Source: Hanleya hanleyi
Lineage: Eukaryota > Mollusca > Polyplacophora > Lepidopleurida > Hanleyidae
Assembly (NCBI GenBank): GCA_036873755.1
Contig: JAVTVY010020316.1
Location: 19,345-83,344 of the forward strand
DNA length: 64,000 nucleotides
Direction: 5' to 3'
Of this stretch, positions 1-12,835 are shown piece by piece; position 1 is the first letter of the stretch; every line of letters starts with the position of its first letter. The notes under the pieces were generated by a model. It ran no database searches. It saw only the letters and a list, made by a program, of their open reading frames with translations, and was not told where the DNA came from. The position numbers and the translations under genes are program-made.

Positions 1-3000
1 GTTGATAACGCACTCAAGTTGCGTGAAATTTTTCATTCAAATGCTTAAGTGGGAGAAATTTGTCCTCTTACTTGAGTGAAATTTCACTGAATGTTTTTAA
101 GAGAGTGCTTCATATTTACGAAGGCGACGGGGAGTTGAAATTTAAAATTGTTGCAGTGTGTTGAAAGATGTCCATGAATGTATAACTTTTACAACGCGGT
201 GGAAACGTTTTTTTTCATCGCAGTTCACACCACCACCATTCACATCCGCAGGAAAGACCAGAAATTTCACGAAAAGTCAAAAGAAAACAGCGAAAAATTA
301 GAAAGATATCAATGTCCTCTAACGAACACCATATCCACGGCATAGAATCGATAGTGCACCTCTAAGGCTACTCGCTCTTGGAGGTATAAAAGACTCCATC
401 TGTCTGCCTGGCAGTGCTTTGTGGTTCATGGATAAAGTCTCAAACTATTATTTTATAGTAAACTGTATTTCACGGAACATTTGGGATGTTGGTGGTTATA
501 TCCACACTAAAATCATACTCGTATAAATCATAGTTTCCTCATTCATGAAAATAAAGTGTGAAACAACCTGTACACGCGTGTTTCAGGTGAAACTTCAACA
601 AAATTCAACTAAGAAGTGGTGGACTGTTTTTATTTTAGTCAATTAGACTACCTGACATTTCTAAGGTGCATCTAGAGGAATAAACATACAGCAATTTACA
701 ATTAAATGGATATACATGATATCAGGAATCGATGTACAACAGCGCTGCATCTTTTCTCTACACCTGTTACTGTACCAACAATCACAGGCTCTGGATCGGC
801 ATCTTCATGTGTTCTTTGGTTATTGGATTGGTCCATGCGAAAATAAAAGAAAAGAAAAAAAGAAAGTAAAATAAAGATATACTCCACAGAAAACGAATTT
901 AGAGCGAAGCCCTCTATTTTAACTCCGAGATAGCCCTTCTATACCGCCAAGAGAGTATCTCTTAGATAGACACTATCGACTGTATGCCGTGATACCGTCG
1001 GTTTGAATATAGCTACAGAAACTATATAGCTATATTCTCAAAAAGTTCACATCGAAACCCCAGAGAAAAATAATACTCGGATTTATTTCCCTGACTCTGG
1101 AGGATTTGTAGGACTGCTAATATTACACAACTAAAACTGATATAAAACGGTGTGAACAGAATATACATGTACATGATGCGCTTTAAGTCTTTTACGCTGA
1201 TTTGATTTCGAATACCGGTTTTGAAAACGGTTTATATGTGAATTAAATTTGCTTACATTTACAAATGCCTTTAAAATAGATTTAAAAAAAATCATGGTTT
1301 GCTTTCGACACTGCTATTTATTCGCATGCTTATGATATTGCATAATGAAAAATTGCAGAGTTCCTCTTTCACAGGTTCGGGTGGGGTTGTATTTGATGAT
1401 CAACCATATGCATTAGCCTTTTAAAAAATTCTTTCTACTAATTTTTCGGGGTGAATGTTCACCAGAGAGTTTTATTTTCAGATTAACACGATTATGGGGT
1501 TTTAGAATAATATATAATATGAAAGTAATGAAAAGTTAACATTTTAGCAGCTATAGAATTATCAAAAGAGACATACACACAACACCTTGAACACATCCCT
1601 GTAATGGACCGCCAGTTTAGATTCTTCTCAACTGATGATTTACGTCGCATGACGCAGAATGAATAATAAATAACACCGGTACTCTTCAAATATGGGGACA
1701 TAAGCTTATAGTCTACAAATACTTTCACCAAAACAAATATTTTCCCATCACTATACCGATAAGCAATGTTTGTTAAATGTGTACGTTTGGTTTGTACAAG
1801 AAGAATGCGCTATGGTATCGTGACAATTGATGGCATAGAGGAATTATTATAAATCGACACTTAAAAGTTCAACAAGTTTACTAGTTTGTGATGTTTAAAT
1901 GCTCAGATGTTTGTATTAAACGTCGTAGTAGACAGTAAATATTTACACACTTAGCTATATTTGAGTATTTGTATATGAACTATGCTATCATTTCGTTATT
2001 TGTCATTTTATTGGTATTGGAGGTGAGTAATATTAAGTGAAAGTTCGATTCATGCCTAATACATGTATATGACCAGATCTTTGCAGACAAACATTCTCCT
2101 TCCAGTTGGTATAGTATTTCAGTGCATATTCAACTCCCTTACAGCTGCTATAGTTGTAGAAATTCTAAACTATATTCGACGACTGTGATATAGGGTTTGC
2201 TATTTCTCTTTTTATAAATATAATATAAATGTTTTACTTTCATTCTTCAATAAATACAAATTATAATATCGTCATAAACGGCACCTCTGATAAACCAAGT
2301 CCTTCTTGAGATCTTTAATTTCTGACCCTCTATCCGTAACTGTAAAATTTAGACCGGATCAAGATAACATTGACAATTTTTTTACTTTGGATTACAGATC
2401 AGCGGTCAAAATATTGAATAAAGGGCTAGAGAAGGAGTAAGATCAGGGTGTCGGATCGAGAGGAAAACAGTTCAAGGACTCGACCAATCAGAATCAAGTA
2501 TGAGACCACATGTTTCGTCACGTGTTAACGTATAAAAGCGTCGCCATGTTTGTACACTATAGAGAGATGGATTCAGTATAATCATTCCAATCATTATATC
2601 AGTTCGAACACATACTATAGAACCATGCATTTACATGAATGTTATTGGGAGGATAAATATAAGAGGAGGCAACTCAATTTTTAACTTGAAGACTACATGC
2701 GTGAATTAGCTATATCTTATTCAAGCTATATTATTCAAATTTATGAAGACAATTAATTAAACAAATTAGTAGTAAGGGGAGATAACTCAATTTTAATTTT
2801 GAAAACTACAACACGTATGGTTAACTAATTACTCATGCTTCAATATATCTTATCCATTTTGTATGCACATACACATGTACACCTAGATTCCCCACATACA
2901 CAATATGCCGGTTCATTTCCCCATTAGAAGTTCTTCCTTAGGATAAACGGATTGTATGAAAGGACAATAAAGGATGGCATGTCTATTACAAGTCACATAT

Positions 3001-3356
3001 CATCAATGTATTTGTTTCAACTAACGAGATTCAATAGGTTTTAAAATACACCAATGGATTATACCGTGATATCGTTTATCCAAGACTTTGTAGATAAATG
3101 CATTCTATATTAGCATCAATGTACTCAGCATTATACATAATTCTAACCGTAGGCTACTTAACCATCTTTGAAGAATCATTGACCATGTTTGGTCACATGT
3201 CAATTTGTTCTATAGAGAAAATACTTTACCATATTCATTTCTTTCCAGTTACTATATCACTGCAGACATGTATTGGATGAATCCATACATGGACGCTATC
3301 GTGAGGATGAGAAAAAGAGAAGATACGTTGATTTTGATTATTTTTGATATATTTAG
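1..3356. other. AT-rich DNA, no gene recognised
   Basis: No reading frame here looks like a protein family; the longest frames are under 80 codons and low in complexity. I see no long direct or inverted repeat. It may be intergenic, intronic or old decayed transposon sequence. Confidence 0.5.
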
Positions 3357-3456
3357 AATATGACACCTTGAACTAGATTAATACTTCGATAAAATATCAC
3401 GGCAGATATAGTGACTTTGATAGCATTAGATTCGCTTGTGTTCAAGGTGTCATATT
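3357..3456. repeat. Small inverted-repeat (MITE-like) element
   Basis: A 100-bp segment has perfect 17-bp inverted ends, AATATGACACCTTGAAC at the left and its complement at the right. The interior is AT-rich with no coding potential. No clear target duplication is visible, so the superfamily cannot be named. It could also be a chance stem, but 17 perfect pairs over 100 bp favour a small non-autonomous DNA transposon. Confidence 0.5.
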
Positions 3457-4110
3457 TTGGATATATAAAAAAAATCGATGCTAACGTGTATAGGAAAAAG
3501 ACAAAAACATGCAGAAAGCCCAAAGTCAGTCGACTCTATTTTGCCTAACTTTTGTTTCTTGGCATTTTGTCTGTACCATGCACAGTTATCTTACGATGCA
3601 CAGTTTTTTTTGTGCGTAGATTTAAAGAAAACAAAATGGCTTTACTAATGTAACACCTGAGGGAGTCTTTCGTGTGTTACCGTAACTGTTTAAGTAATAT
3701 TGAGGATGTTAAGATAGTCAGACGTCCAGGAAGCGCAATTATTCTTCTTGGTCATTGCTTGAATTGTAATTCAGTTCCTCCATTTTATGTTTGTAGTTAT
3801 CGTTGCCTATTTCCTGAAGGTTGACATTGAAGATTATTCATAAAAATGTAGGATTTTCCATTTTAGATTCCAACCTTTGTAATAACTGTCAGGCGAGAAC
3901 TTTATTCTTATTCATACTACACTAGTGTATTCGATATTTAGTTTTAATCCAGATATTTCCGCGAAGAGTCGAAGCAGCAAAGCAAAGATTTTTCCATTCC
4001 GTCCAAAATTAAGAAACAATCCGAGGCAAAAGTTAACGCGAGAGTTAATTCCATAATTCCATAGTTTCTGTTTATACTTTTCCCAAGGTTGCAAAAACCT
4101 ATTGTTTTTT

Positions 4111-7100
4111 GCCCCCCGCCACAACGCGGCCGGGGGACTTTAAAATGATTCTTGCTTCTATGTGTCCGTGGGTGTCCGTGCATGCCCGTGGATGTCCGTG
4201 CATGTCTGTCCGAATGATTACTTCCTAACGTTTTGTTGGATTTTTCCGAAATTCGGCATACACATTCCTTGCGACAAGACGCCAGTCGGTATCGCATTTC
4301 AGCAACATCTGCCTGAAGGTGGCGCCACTGGGTCAAAATGGATCTTGCTTCCTTGTGTCGGTGGATGTCAGTTACAAGCGATAACTTCCAAACGCTTTTC
4401 TGGATTCTTCCGAAATTCGGCATACGCATTCCTTGTGAGAAGACGCGGTTGCGTACTGGATTTCAACATTTGCCTGAAGGTGGCGCCACTGAGTTTCGCT
4501 TCTACGTGTCCGTTCCAGTTAAAATGGGCCTTGCTCTCTTTGTGTCTGTGGATGTCTGTTCAAATTCTTCGCAGGCGATAACTCCCAAAAGCTTTGGCAG
4601 ATTTCTTCGAAATTTAGCATATACACTCCTCGTGACCAGATATGGGTTGGTATTGCGTTTCAGCAAGATCCACTTGAAGGTGGCGCCACTGGGTCTTGTT
4701 CCAATCTTCTGTGCATGTCCGTGGTTTCCATTCAAATTCGTCACAAGCGATAACTTCCAAATGCTTTATCTAATAATTAGGCATCCCTAAATGCGTTTGT
4801 CATTTTTTCTTCTTTCTTCCGCTTCTCGCTGTTAGTTTTTAATTTCATGTCGCTTTAAATGAAGGATACCATTTTCTTAAATTTGCTGTCCAGTCCTTCT
4901 ATCGCACATCATATGAAATCCCCGCAGTACCGAATCCCTATTTTTTTTGAATTTCGTGTCATCTTAAATGAAGGACAACATTTCCTTCAATTTTGCTATC
5001 AAATAATTGTATCTCACATCATATATGATTTACCCTAAAGCTTCTGCAGGAACCATTTGTGTCCACATATTAATTACAACTGAGTAACTAAAGTTTGGGT
5101 GCACACTGTGCATATGATCAATTTCCTGAATTGAATTGAATTCCACCTTGTGGTTTTTCGGACTGACATATGATGGTATGCAGTTGTCAGTGTGGTTGTT
5201 TCATGTACAGGGAGCTTTCTATGGCTTTCATGTCAGCACACCTACCACTACCCTCAAGAAGAGCATGTCCCAATCCCCAGGGGGCCGAGCCACGCCCTTT
5301 ATCTCCCAAACTAGCCGGCGCCCAATCCTGATATATTGTGTTTGAGCATATATATCTCCAATATATCTTGGCAGAAGCTGAAATTTGTGTGTTGTCTGCA
5401 ATATTGGGATAATTGCAACCCCAAAAGGTTTCAATTTATCATGCACAGACCCATGTTTTTGTATTTGGTAAATATGCCCCTTGTCTATAGATCTTGCTTT
5501 GAATTGTTTTTCGTGCCAATCCGCTTCTGGGTGGCGCCACCTCCGGCCAATTTAAAATTGCATCTCCAGACAATAACTTTTGAAAACCTTAAAGATGCTT
5601 TCCAAATTTGCTGTGGTGGTACCTTGCCGAAGATCTGGCTTGAGAATGTTTTTCATGTTGATAGGGGGATCACCTGAAAGCTAAGTTAAGTATTTCCTGA
5701 CAATAACTTTTGAAAACCTGAACCAATTCATTCCAAATTTGGTGTATAGGTACCTCGCCTCAATTTCTCTTTTGGCATTGTTTTTCATGCCGATCCACAT
5801 ATATGTGGTGTCACCTGGGCGCAAACTTAAAATTATTTTTCCAGACAATAACTTTTTAATACTTGAATGAATTCTGTCCAAATTTGGTATACATGTACCT
5901 TATCTGAAGGTTTCACTTGGTATTGTTTTTCTTGTCGATCTGCTCATGGATGGCGCCACCTGTAGGCCAAGTTAACATTTTATATTTCCAATGTCAAGGG
6001 ATCTTGCCTCAAGATCTCGGTTGGGATTATGTTTTATGCCTATCTGCCTACACATGGCGCTAGCTGAGGGCCAGGGTAGAATTGCATTTCCGGACAGTAA
6101 CTGTTGGACCTTAATGGATTTTTTTAAATTTGGTATGTGGATACCTACCTTCTTAAGGGGCCATGTTAATGATGTTTTTCTTAAGTTTTACGTTTTCAAT
6201 TTCTTCAAAAATAATGAATGTTTCCTTTACTAAAGAAGCAATACCAATCGTATTCGATCGACTGTATCTAGTTTCTTCAATATTTGGCATATGCATTCCT
6301 TGTGACAAGACGTTGATTGGTATTGCGTTTCAGAAAGATCTGTCTGTAGGTGGCGCCACTAACTTTGAAACGCTTTGAAATGTTGCTCGAAATTTGGTTT
6401 CCGGGCAATAACATGAGAACTGCTCATCAAATTCTTCCCAAATTAGGCATGTATACATTGTACCTTGCCATGAGATTTTGCTTGGCATTGTGTTATCCAC
6501 TTCTGATCAGAAAGTGTGACCACCTGATGACAAAATCTGAAATTTGTTTTTGGCCAATAACTTGAGAACTGCATGCTCATCGGATTATTCACAAATATAT
6601 CATGCATGTACAATGCCAGGAGATGTTGCATGGGATTGCCTTTCACTCACTTGCAATTACCGGTGGCGCCACCTGGTGGCAAAATCCCAAATTTTCTCCG
6701 GGTAACAACCATGACCTAAGATGTCGCCTGAGATTGCATTTCGCCCACTTGTGCCTATAGGTGGTGCCACCAGGTGTTAAAATCAAAATTTGTTTTCAGC
6801 CATTAACTTGAGAACTGCTCATCGAGATCTCCTCAATTTTAGCATGTATCATGCCAGGAGATGTTGCGTGGGATTGCCTTTCGTTCACTTTTACTTACAG
6901 ATACCAGGTTTGTTTCCGGGTAATAACTTGAGAACCGCTCGTCAGATTCTTCTTAAATCTGGTATGAATATATCATGACATATGGTGTCGCTTGGAATTG
7001 CGTTTCGCACACTTGTGCTTACAGGTAGCACCACCTCGTGTCAAATCTAAATTTGATTTCGCTCATCAGAATTTTCTCCAATTAGGTATGCAAATACCAT

Positions 7101-7735
7101 GCCATGATATGTCTCTTGGGATTGTATTTCACCTGCTTCTGCATAATGGTGGCGACACCTGGTGGAAAAATCTGAAATTTGTTTCTGGCAATAATTTCAC
7201 ATCTGCTGATCGGATTCTTCTCAAATTTGGTATTCATATACCAAGATGTCAATTGGGATTGTGTTTCGCACACAAGTGCATACAAATCTACATTTGGTTT
7301 CCGGGCAATAACTCCTTTTCAGAGTCTTCCCAAAGTTCGTATGCTGATACACCATGTCATGAGATGATCCTTGTGATTGCATTTCGCCGAATTGCACCTA
7401 CAGGTGGCAAATTTAAAAGTTTGGTTTCCAGACAATAGGTTGAGGATGCATTCAGCTTCTCGTCAAATTTGGTTTGCAGACAATATGCCTTGAGATGTCA
7501 CTTGGGGTCGCTTCTCTGTTACATAATTTCCATGCTTCACTACATGGGAACTATATTACAGAAGCAAAAAACGTTCAGTCAACCGTTCTGAGTTGATTTT
7601 AAAACTTGGGAAGGCAGAAAGACCCTTCCGCATCCAACGCCTATGAAGTAGAAGTTGCGTCCCTCATGTATATCCCCGGAGACCAACAATGCTAAAAAAT
7701 ATTGCTGCCATTTCGGCGGGGGACTTAGCATCCTC
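4111..7735. repeat. Hairpin-headed array of diverged 100-200-bp tandem repeats
   Basis: The block opens with a GC-rich hairpin around GCCCCCCGCC and GGCCGGGGGAC and continues as many diverged copies of one unit. The units carry the palindrome GGTGGCGCCACC, then an 'aataacttgagaactgctc' type phrase and an 'aaatttggtatgc' type phrase. A related GGCGGGGGAC phrase recurs near 7,713 and may mark the far end. Reading frames here are by-products of the repeat and differ from unit to unit, so I treat it as non-coding. The layout matches the second array at 10,968-12,835. Confidence 0.6.
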
Positions 7736-8179
7736 TGGCTGCTTGTTTTTATAAATCCCCACTCTACCGAACCAAAACCTTTTTTAAGTCTGTCATCATA
7801 TCATTCTCGTTTTTTTTCAGTAGGCTATGATGTCATATATGATCCATAAGGCTTGGCCCTTCATAATTAAATGTGTTTGAAATTGAATTACTTTATTACT
7901 CACTTTGCAAATTGTTTGTTTACTTTCTTATTTGATCTACTTTTATGTGTTTTGTACTCTGTCCCACATGGTGGGCTCAGTACAATGAAGAGACTTTAGA
8001 GATGTTATCATACAAATATTCCAAACATGAAACCAGTTTGGTCACCATTTATTATTGAAGATAACGAGGGTTTCATTCTGTTAGCCATTGTATAAAACGT
8101 TTAATAAATTGATTGGTCCCCATTTTCCAAGGAACTCATGTAATCACCTCTTGGAGGTATATTTGGCGGGGGGGTTATG
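7736..8179. other. Non-coding interval
   Basis: AT-rich spacer between two repeat arrays. Nothing recognisable beyond a few poly-T runs. Confidence 0.4.
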
Positions 8180-9712
8180 TTTTGTTTTTTTCTTTGTCAC
8201 GGACTGTTCGATTCTGTTCGATTCTGCTGGTGGACGTTTCGTCCCCGAGGCCCACCTTTTGGTCTTCGATATATGTTGGCATTTGTGGGAAGTTGATGCT
8301 GGGTCGACATCGGGCCTTACAGACTAGTCTTTTGTGTTAATTGCCGGCATTTACATCTGACGACAACACAGCTCACCAATCTCTAATGTAGGAGTTGTCA
8401 CAGCGAAACAGCTCACCAATTACCAGTATACGAGTTGTCAGAGCATTTCCATCATAGCTCTCTAGATTTGTATCTAATACCGCTTATGCCGGTGCTAGGG
8501 GCCGTGTGGTCATATCATCCAAGTTGCCACATGAACAGGTACCATAAAAGCGTACCTGAGATACAACACATATCACGAGTCGTTAGATCCTTGGTCTGTG
8601 CTTTAGAATAGGTTTACCAGAAGACTATTCTGTGAAGTCATGTGACGCAGTCTGTATGTCGGCACCTCTTCCCACTTCCCTTATATGTGTTGTAATTTTT
8701 TCCTGTACATGGCGAGATTCTGCTGGTGGACGTTTCGTCCCCGAGGCCCGCCCCTTATACAGATCTTTTGGTCTTTGATATATGTGGCATTTATGGGAAG
8801 TTGATGCTGGGTCGACATCGAGCCTTACAGAGTAGTCTTTTGTGTTAATTGCCGTCATTTACATCTGACGACAATACAGCTCACCAATCTCTAATGTAGG
8901 AGTTGTCACAGCGAAACAGCTCACCAATTACCAGTATACGAGTTGTCAGAGCATTTCCATCATAGCTCTCTAGATTTGTATCTAATACCGCTTATGCCGG
9001 TGCTAGGGGCCTTGTGGTCATATCATCCAAGTTGCCACATGAACAGGTACAATAAAAGCGTACCTGAGATACAACACATATCACGAATCGTTAGATTGTT
9101 GGTATGTGCTTTAGAATGAGTTTACCAGAAGACTATTCTGTGAAGTCATGTGACGCAGTCAGTATGTCGGCACCTCTTCCCACTTCCCTTATATGTGTTG
9201 TGATTTTTTTCCTGTATATGGCGAGATTCTGCTGGTGGACGTTTCGTCCCCGAGGCCCGCCCCTATACATACCTTTTGGTCTTTGATATATGTTGGCATT
9301 TGTGGGAAGTTGATGCTGGGTCGATATCGGGCCTTACAGACTAGTCTTTTGTGTTAATTGCCGTCATTTACATCTGACGACAATACAGCTCAATCTCTAA
9401 TGTAGGAGTTGTCACAGCGAAACAGCTCACCAATAACCAGTATACGAGTTGTCACAGCATTTTCATCATAGCTCTCTAGATTTGTATCTAATACCGCTTA
9501 TGCCGGTGCTAGGGGCCGTGTGGTCATATCATCGAAGTTGCACATGAACAGGTACAATAAAAGCGTACCTGAGATACAACACATATCACGAATCGTTAGA
9601 TTCTTGGTATGTGCTTTAGAATAGGTTTACCAAAGACTATTCTGTGAAGTCATGTGACGCAGTCAATATGTCGGCACCTCTTCCCACTTCCCTTATATGT
9701 GTTGTAATTCAG
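8180..9712. repeat. Three tandem units of about 500 bp related to a PLE 3' tail
   Basis: The phrase GATTCTGCTGGTGGACGTTT recurs near 8,219, 8,715 and 9,224, giving a period of about 495-510 bp with high identity. Each unit holds two hairpins of the form ACAGCTC/GAGTTGT and a block 'CCGCTTA..CCGG.GCTAGGGGCCG' followed by an AGGTAC/GTACCT stem. The same block with a different but still paired stem lies downstream of both PLE reverse transcriptases (21.3 kb plus strand, 51.5 kb minus strand). The array is therefore probably derived from a PLE non-coding region. No coding potential. Confidence 0.65.
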
Positions 9713-9819
9713 AGACTTTTAAAATTGCGTTTAAATCATTTGGAAAGTAAGGTCGCGCCAAAATAATTTGATGAATTTCACGGTAAAGCCGTCCGGACAA
9801 GGGCTTTTATTATATTTCG

Positions 9820-10562
9820 TATGGTGTTCTATTTGTGCCAAGTTTCCGTCGCCTTTTAAAACCGCGACGTCGCCTTTTAAAAATGCGACGTCACCTTTTG
9901 AAACGCGACGTCGCCTTTTGGAAAACACGACGTCGCCTTTTAAAACGCGACGTCGCGTTTCTTTCCTATGTTTTTGCATTGTAAAACTCGACACAACGGA
10001 ACTCGACGTCGCGTTTTCAAAAGGCGACGTCGTGTTTCACCCACGTCTTGTTTGGCAATGTTAAAAGATAGGAAAGAAACGCGACGTCGCGTTTTAAAAC
10101 GCGACGTCGTGTTTTTTAAAAGGCGACGTCGCGTTTTCAAAAGGCGACGTCGCGTTTCAAAACGCGTCGCCTTTTGAAACGCGACGTCGCCTTTTCAAAC
10201 ACGACGTCGCGTTTCAAAAGGCGACGTCGCGTTTCGAAAGGCGACGTCGCGTTTCGAAAGGCGACGTCGCGTTTCAAAAGGCGACGCGTTTTGAAACGCG
10301 ACGTCGCCTTTTGAAAACGCGACGTCGCCTTTTAAAAAACACGACGTCGCGTTTCTTTCCTATCTTTTAACATTGCCAAACAAGACGTGGGTGAAACACG
10401 ACGTCGCCTTTTGAAAACGCGACGTCGAGTTCCGTTGTGTCGAGTTTTACAATGCAAAAACATAAGAAAGAAACGCGTTTTAAAAGGCGACGTCGTGTTT
10501 TCCAAAAGGCGACGTCGTGTTTTAAAAACGCGACGGAAACTTGGCACAAATAGAACACCATA
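9820..10562. mobile_element. Foldback MITE, Mutator-like (743 bp)
   Basis: This is almost one complete palindrome with arms of about 365 bp. It starts TATGGTGTTC and ends GAACACCATA, flanked by the 9-bp direct repeat TATATTTCG at 9,811-9,819 and 10,563-10,571. A 9-bp target duplication with very long terminal inverted repeats fits Mutator-like (MULE) non-autonomous elements. The interior is an alternation of CGACGTCG octamers and T/A-rich linkers, so it is extremely rich in CpG and in the palindrome GACGTC. No transposase is encoded. Confidence 0.75.
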
Positions 10563-10704
10563 TATATTTCGTGTTTGTTTATCTCTACGTTTTGTCGTAT
10601 CCGAGTTCGGGATATACAGGGGTTATTTTGCCTTGAATATAATACTCTTTGATAATATTGTTTTCCTGAAAAATATATTTCTGGTCGCTAAAACTTTCAC
10701 CATA

Positions 10705-10967
10705 ATCAAATGAGTGAGTGAGTGAAATGATTTAACGTCGCTTTCACGACGTTTGTGTCCTATTACTTTTCACACCCGGGTTTACACTCGGGATCCCTAC
10801 AGGTGGGGTCCTATTCCTTTTCACGTTCGGGTACCCCACGAATGCCCAGTTAGTCGCCTTTCAAAACAAGGTGTCTGAGAAGCTGAGGCCTCTTCTTACC
10901 ATGACCCATCTTCACAAGTCCAGGTAAACCCTATATCCTCGCAGAGGTTTTACCTGAACATTTTTAG
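10705..10967 (-). repeat. SINE-like element, minus strand
   Basis: On the minus strand the segment ends with GACGTTAAATCATTTCACTC and CACTCACTCA repeats, the tail also seen at 15.29 kb and 17.33 kb. The shared 3' tail with different inserts is typical of SINE families. The 5' boundary and any Pol III boxes are not clear to me, and it abuts the hairpin that heads the next repeat array. Confidence 0.45.
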
Positions 10968-12835
10968 CCCACCATCACCAGATGGTGGGCTGTTCAAATC
11001 GCTTTTTGTCCGTCGTCCGTCGTCCGTCCGTCCGTCCGTCGTCCGTCGTCCGTCCGTAAACAATTCTTATTATCGCGATTTCTCAGGAACTACTACATAG
11101 ATCTTTCTGAAATTTGGTACACAGGTTCCCCTCGGGGTCTAGTTGTGCAGATAGCTTTTCTGGGCCGATTCGAAAATCCAATATGGCCATAAGGCGGCCA
11201 TCTTGGATTTCCCCATGAAACCTTGTTTTCGCGATTTCTCAGGAACTACTTCATGGATCTTTATCAATTCGGTACACAGGTTCCCCTTGGGGTCTAATTG
11301 TGCAAGATACCTTTTCTGGTCCAATTCGAAAATCCAATATGGCCACCAGGCAGCCATCTTGGATTTCCCCATGAAACCTTGTTATCGCGATTTCTCAGGA
11401 ACTACTTCATGGATGTTTCTTAAAGTTTGTATACAGGTTCCCCTTGGGCACTAGTTGTGCAAGGTGCCTTTTCTTGTCCGATTAGAATACAATATGGCCA
11501 CCAGACAGCCATCTTGGATTTCCCCATGAAACCTTGTTATCGCGATTTCTCAGGAACTACTGCATGGATCTTCCTCAAATTTTTTACACAGGTTCCCCTT
11601 TTGGTCCAGTTGTGCAAGATACCTTTTTTTGGTCCGATTCGATAATCCAATATGGCCGCCAGGAGAACATTTTGAATTTTCCCTTGAAACATTGTTATCG
11701 TCATGGATCTTTCCCAAATTCGGTACACAGGTTTCTTTTGGGGTCTAGTTGTGCAAGATACCTTTTGTGGTCCGATTCGAAAATCCAATATGGCCACCAG
11801 GCAGCCATCTTGGATTTCCCCATGAAACCTTGTTATCGCAATTTCTCAGGAACTACTTCATGGATCTTTCTCAAATTTGGTACACAGGTTCCCCTTGGGG
11901 TCTAGTTGTGCAAGATACCTTTTCTGGTCCGATTCGAAAATCGCCATATTGGATTTCCCTATGAAATCTTGTTAACGCGATTTCTCAGGAACTACTGCAT
12001 GGATGTTTCCCAAATTCGGTACACAGGTTTCCCTTGGGGTCTAGTTGTGCAGGATACCTTTTCTGGTCCGATTCGAAAATCCAATATGGCCACCAGGCAG
12101 CCATGTTGGATTTCCCTATGAAACATTGTTATTGTAATTTCTCAGGAAGTACTGCATGGATCTTTCTCAAATTTGGTACTAGTTGTACAAGACACCTTTT
12201 CCGGTCCGAATCGAAAATCCAATATGGTCACCAGGCGGCCATATTAGATTTCTCCATGGAACTTTGTTATCGTGGTTTCTCAGGAAATACTGCATGAATC
12301 TTTGTCAAATTTGGTACGCAGGTTCCCCTTGTGGTCTAGTTGTGCAAGATACCTTTTCTGATCCGATTCGAAAATCCAATATGGCCACCAGGAGGCCATC
12401 TTGTATCTTCCCATGCAACTTTGTTATCGTGATTTCTCAGGAAGTGCTGAATGGATCTGTCTCAAATTTGGTACATATGTTCCCCTTGGGATCTAGTTGT
12501 GAAAAGACTTTTTCCGGTCCGATTCGAAATCCAATATGGCCACCAGGCGCCCATCTTGGATTTCCCATGAAACTTTATCGTGATTTCTCAAGAAGTACTG
12601 CATGGATCTTCCTCAAATTTTGTACACAGGTTCCCCTTTTGGTCCAGTTATGCAAGATACCTTTTTTGGTCCGATTCGACAATCCAATATGGCCGCCAGG
12701 AGACCATCTTGAATTTTCCCTTGAAACATTGTTATCGTCAATTTTCAGGAACTACCTCATGGATTCTTTCTGAAATTTGGTACACAGGTCCCACATGGGG
12801 CCTAGTTGTGCAAGATGCCTTTTTTGGTCCGATTC
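10968..12835. repeat. Hairpin-headed array of about 150-bp tandem repeats
   Basis: It begins with a perfect hairpin, AGCCCACCATC and its complement GATGGTGGGCT, then a (CGTCCGTC)n microsatellite near 11,010-11,057, then about eleven units of about 155 bp. Each unit has 'TTTCTCAGGAACTAC', a 'GGTACACAGGTTCCCC' type phrase, 'GTTGTGCAAGATACC' and 'CCATCTTGGATTTCCC'. Unit starts fall near 11,081, 11,237, 11,393 and 11,548. The open frames over this block are repeat artefacts. It is a dispersed repeat family, not a gene. Confidence 0.75.

Noticed and set aside
8341..8460. Hammerhead ribozyme core (CTGACGA and GAAAC)
   Set aside because: The two core pieces are present, but I could not place stem III and a cleavage triplet; kept only as a structured repeat.
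9731..10713. Arginine-rich frames (TRRRVLK repeats) and a CRISPR-like look
   Set aside because: Produced by CGACGTCG palindromes; there are no regular spacers, and the 9-bp target duplication identifies a transposon.
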